This document shows, one piece after another, positions 61,691 through 64,000 of a DNA stretch of 64,000 nt. Made by a program: the position numbers and the translations under genes. The notes under the pieces are model-generated. The model saw only the letters and a list, made by a program, of their open reading frames with translations, ran no database searches and was not told the origin of the DNA. The stretch is from Thamnaconus septentrionalis (lineage: Eukaryota; Chordata; Actinopteri; Tetraodontiformes; Monacanthidae), in the NCBI GenBank assembly GCA_009823395.1, contig CM020520.1, positions 718,501-782,500 of the forward strand, written 5' to 3'. How positions within the stretch are numbered: the first letter of the stretch is position 1; each line of letters opens with the position of its first letter.

Positions 61691-61692
<2 letters not shown>

Positions 61693-61695
<3 letters not shown>

Positions 61696-61945
61696 AATCT
61701 CACCTGGCCAGCGTGGAGTTTGGGGTAAGGAACCAAACAGGACCGCCTGTGTGACTTTGAGCTGCTGCTAAGTGCACCATCTGAGTCTGAGTCTGGTTTT
61801 TAATTGGCCTGTTGAATTCTCACTAAGAAGAAAATAAAGTGCAGCAGCCCCGAGAGCAGTTTCTATTTTGGCTTTCGTGCGACAACTTTTCCGACTTGTG
61901 CTGTTGCTCGAGGCGTGTCGAGGATACTCAAAGAAGAATGCACAG
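61693..61945 (+). repeat. Duplicated segment, copy B
   Basis: This is the second, diverged copy of the segment at 54951-55165, in the same orientation and about 6.7 kb away. It has a short extra TGAGTCTGAGTCTGG stretch and an insertion around CTTTCGTGCGACAA relative to copy A. Strand marks relative orientation only. Confidence 0.85.
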
Positions 61946-63060
61946 CTGCCCCCTCTGATGGTGGTGAAGGGTCGGCGCAGATTTCGAAACAAAGAAAAAG
62001 ATGTCGATTGATTTCTGAGGGCAAATGAGAAGCCAGGCGTGTCGTTGAATTCAGGAATTAGCCACTCCCTCCTCTCTGGACTGGCCGCCCAGATTAGAAG
62101 GTGCTAGCTTGACAACACCATGATGGGCTGTATAGAGTATTTTGGTCTGCGTTGGCAGAAGCACTCCACAGAACTCTGTCCACCAGACAGCTCCTCGTCC
62201 ACCATAAATGGGTAAAAGGTCCGTTTTTCCTGCAGCGACTCTGCCGTTTGGTCCTCGGGAGGCTGTTGGCCTGCCAGGCGCCAGGCTCGGTCGGCTCCCC
62301 GTCCTCTAAATCCTTCCTTCCCGCTGGCTGACGGCACCAGCTGGCGCCCTGCGACGCTGCCACTTCCCCCTGGCCTCTCGCCCGGACCCAGCTGGGCTGG
62401 GAACCTGCGGCCGCCCGCCCGGCACGCTGCTCCATGAGGCAAAACATCTTCCTCTGCTCCACGGCGGAGTGACGGGGATCCACTGCCACTGCGTCTGAGC
62501 CAGTGATTAAAGAGTCAAGATAATCAGGAGCAGCGAGGCGGTGGGCCGGTGCCACCTCACTAACGGCTTCCTGAGTGGATGTCTGGGAGACCACTGCCGA
62601 CTCACAACCTCTTCTTCTTGTTTTGACGCCGCTGGTAATGACTTTGGAGCGCAGGGCCGATACTTAACAAACCTCCTCCGCACTTTCCCGGGCATTAATG
62701 AAAATAAGAAAGGAGTTGATTTTGATTTTTTTTTTTTTTTTGCAGAAGTCGTGTCACCGTTGGTGTCGTTAGGAGTTTAATTTCACTCTGTGTCAGTTAT
62801 CAAAAGTTGTGCAAGTGAGGAAAGAGTTTAGCTTTTAAGAGTTTAACTAGCTTTGGATCAGATGACGAAAACTAATATCGAGATTTCAGATTCAACAGTG
62901 GTGCCAAGGACACAGCGCTCTCTATTGGCAGTGTGTTGCTTCTGTCCAAACTAATTACCTCAGCCTCCAAACAGGAAGCCAGTCGGTTACATTCTGTTCT
63001 GACCGTTGTCAGTGATCCAACTGCCTCAAACCGCAGAACAATAGTAAAATTAATAAAACA

Positions 63061-63094
<34 letters not shown>

Positions 63095-64000
63095 AAACCG
63101 AAGAAAGGCAGAAGAGGTAAAGTTGCCACTGTCCTTGAAAACTTCATTTTCCTTGGGGTCCGAATTGATGCTAAAAATTAACCTCTCCAAATTCAATCAG
63201 ATGCGGTTAGCCGCTGCAGTCCTGGTGTCAGAGTTTCAAGAGGAGAGGCTTTGATTTATTTCTGGCCACAGAGCAGAGAGAGGGAGAGAGAGAGGGAGAG
63301 AGAGAGAGAGAGAGCTGCGGTTGCTTCATCCACACCTCCCGCTGCAGGAGGAGGAAACATGTAAACTCCAGCCAGCTTATAAGTGTAACTATTTCCATTA
63401 TTATAGTCATATTTTTCTCCCCTCTGCGCTGCCTTTGAAGCTGGGCTGTGTGAAAGCCACTCTAATCTGCGCTGATTTCAGCCAAGCATGTTTTTACTGT
63501 GAGGAATAGCTGTGATAAAAAGGGGATAGAGAAGCCTTTGAAGCCCGGCCGACTCACACTTTGGAAATTCGGACCTAAATAAAAGATTTTTCTCCCTCCT
63601 CTTGCCGCGTCCCTTTCTTCTGATTGCAGGAAACACTTGAAATGGCAGTCTGCTGCTATCTCCTAACAAGAGTCTAGCCGCCACTGAAGAGCCAAAAAAA
63701 AAAAAAAAAGCAACTTTGTTGCTGAGAAAGTTGAGTTTGTCTCGTTAAAATATTTAACCATGAGTTCAAAAAGGCAGAAAACCTCAAAATGCTTCCAGGA
63801 AGGAGGGAGAGGTTCCAAAGCAGCGACACCGCGGAGGCCACCACCGGAACGCCATGGACACACACGCCGGGCTGTTTGCATCATCAAACAGACACCGCAG
63901 TGTCTTGCGTGCGTGCACAAACACAAAAAACAAAACAAGAATTTGAGGCAAGAGGAAGCTGCAAACATGGATCCAAACCAAACACGACTCCTCCACTGCA
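61946..64000. other. Right-end noncoding sequence
   Basis: No recognisable exon. It contains a T-run at about 62728-62742, a (GAT)n tract at 63061-63089, a GA-rich tract at about 63275-63314 and an A-run at about 63692-63708. Confidence 0.6.

Larger units (their letters stand above)
55166..61692. other. Gene-poor region between the two duplicated segments
   Basis: I see no coding exon. The region contains purine-rich GGA patches (about 55293-55328), A-runs, the 7-bp repeat at 58545 and the TG and CA tracts listed. AT-rich patches with TAATTAATTT-type motifs lie at about 57600-57645, and a PBX/MEIS-type motif lies at 59604-59613. Confidence 0.6.

Overview
The window looks like nuclear DNA from a ray-finned (teleost) fish. 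It has split genes with GT-AG introns and vertebrate-type protein families, a CpG-rich promoter, very dense CA/TG, GA and CAG/CTG microsatellites, and fairly compact introns. I see no bacterial, phage or organelle features. No database search was possible, so species and orthology are inferred from recognised protein motifs.

Region 1 (1-6.4 kb) holds the 5' part of an enhancer-of-polycomb gene on the minus strand, best matching EPC1. Five coding exons are visible (5866-5714, 2375-2216, 1519-1374, 1275-1071, 981-833), and the gene runs off the left edge. Its ATG exon lies in a CpG-rich promoter with several YY1-like ATGGCGG motifs. The exon at 1275-1071 is 205 nt, where intact coding would need 207. 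A 2-nt deletion near 1142-1147 breaks the frame after about residue 197, although all surrounding exons and splice sites look normal. This is either a sequence error or a real lesion.

Region 2 (6.4-18.9 kb) is intergenic, with long microsatellites. A CpG- and YY1-bearing stretch at about 8.1-8.9 kb contains a perfect minus-strand splice donor and may be an alternative noncoding first exon.

Region 3 (18.9-26.5 kb) is a complete three-exon protein kinase of the PSKH1/PSKH2 family on the minus strand (474 aa predicted). It has an MGCG acylation start, all canonical catalytic motifs, a Gly-rich lengthened activation loop, and a C-terminal tail built from a 9-bp repeat read first as poly-Ala and then as Arg-Gln-Gln.

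Region 4 (26.5-64 kb) shows no convincing coding exon. It contains microsatellites, a roughly 0.9-kb GACTGGAGGA-type minisatellite with a 56-bp higher-order period, two hairpin-forming inverted repeats, a diverged duplicated segment (about 54.95 and 61.69 kb), and scattered homeodomain/PBX-like motif clusters suggestive of regulatory DNA.

Both genes are transcribed right to left. EPC1 acts in the nucleus in the NuA4/TIP60 acetyltransferase complex, and PSKH kinases are membrane-anchored Ser/Thr kinases. Nothing indicates that they work together. I found no convincing new multi-gene system; the items most worth checking are the epc1 frameshift, the kinase tail repeat, the hairpins and the duplicated segment.
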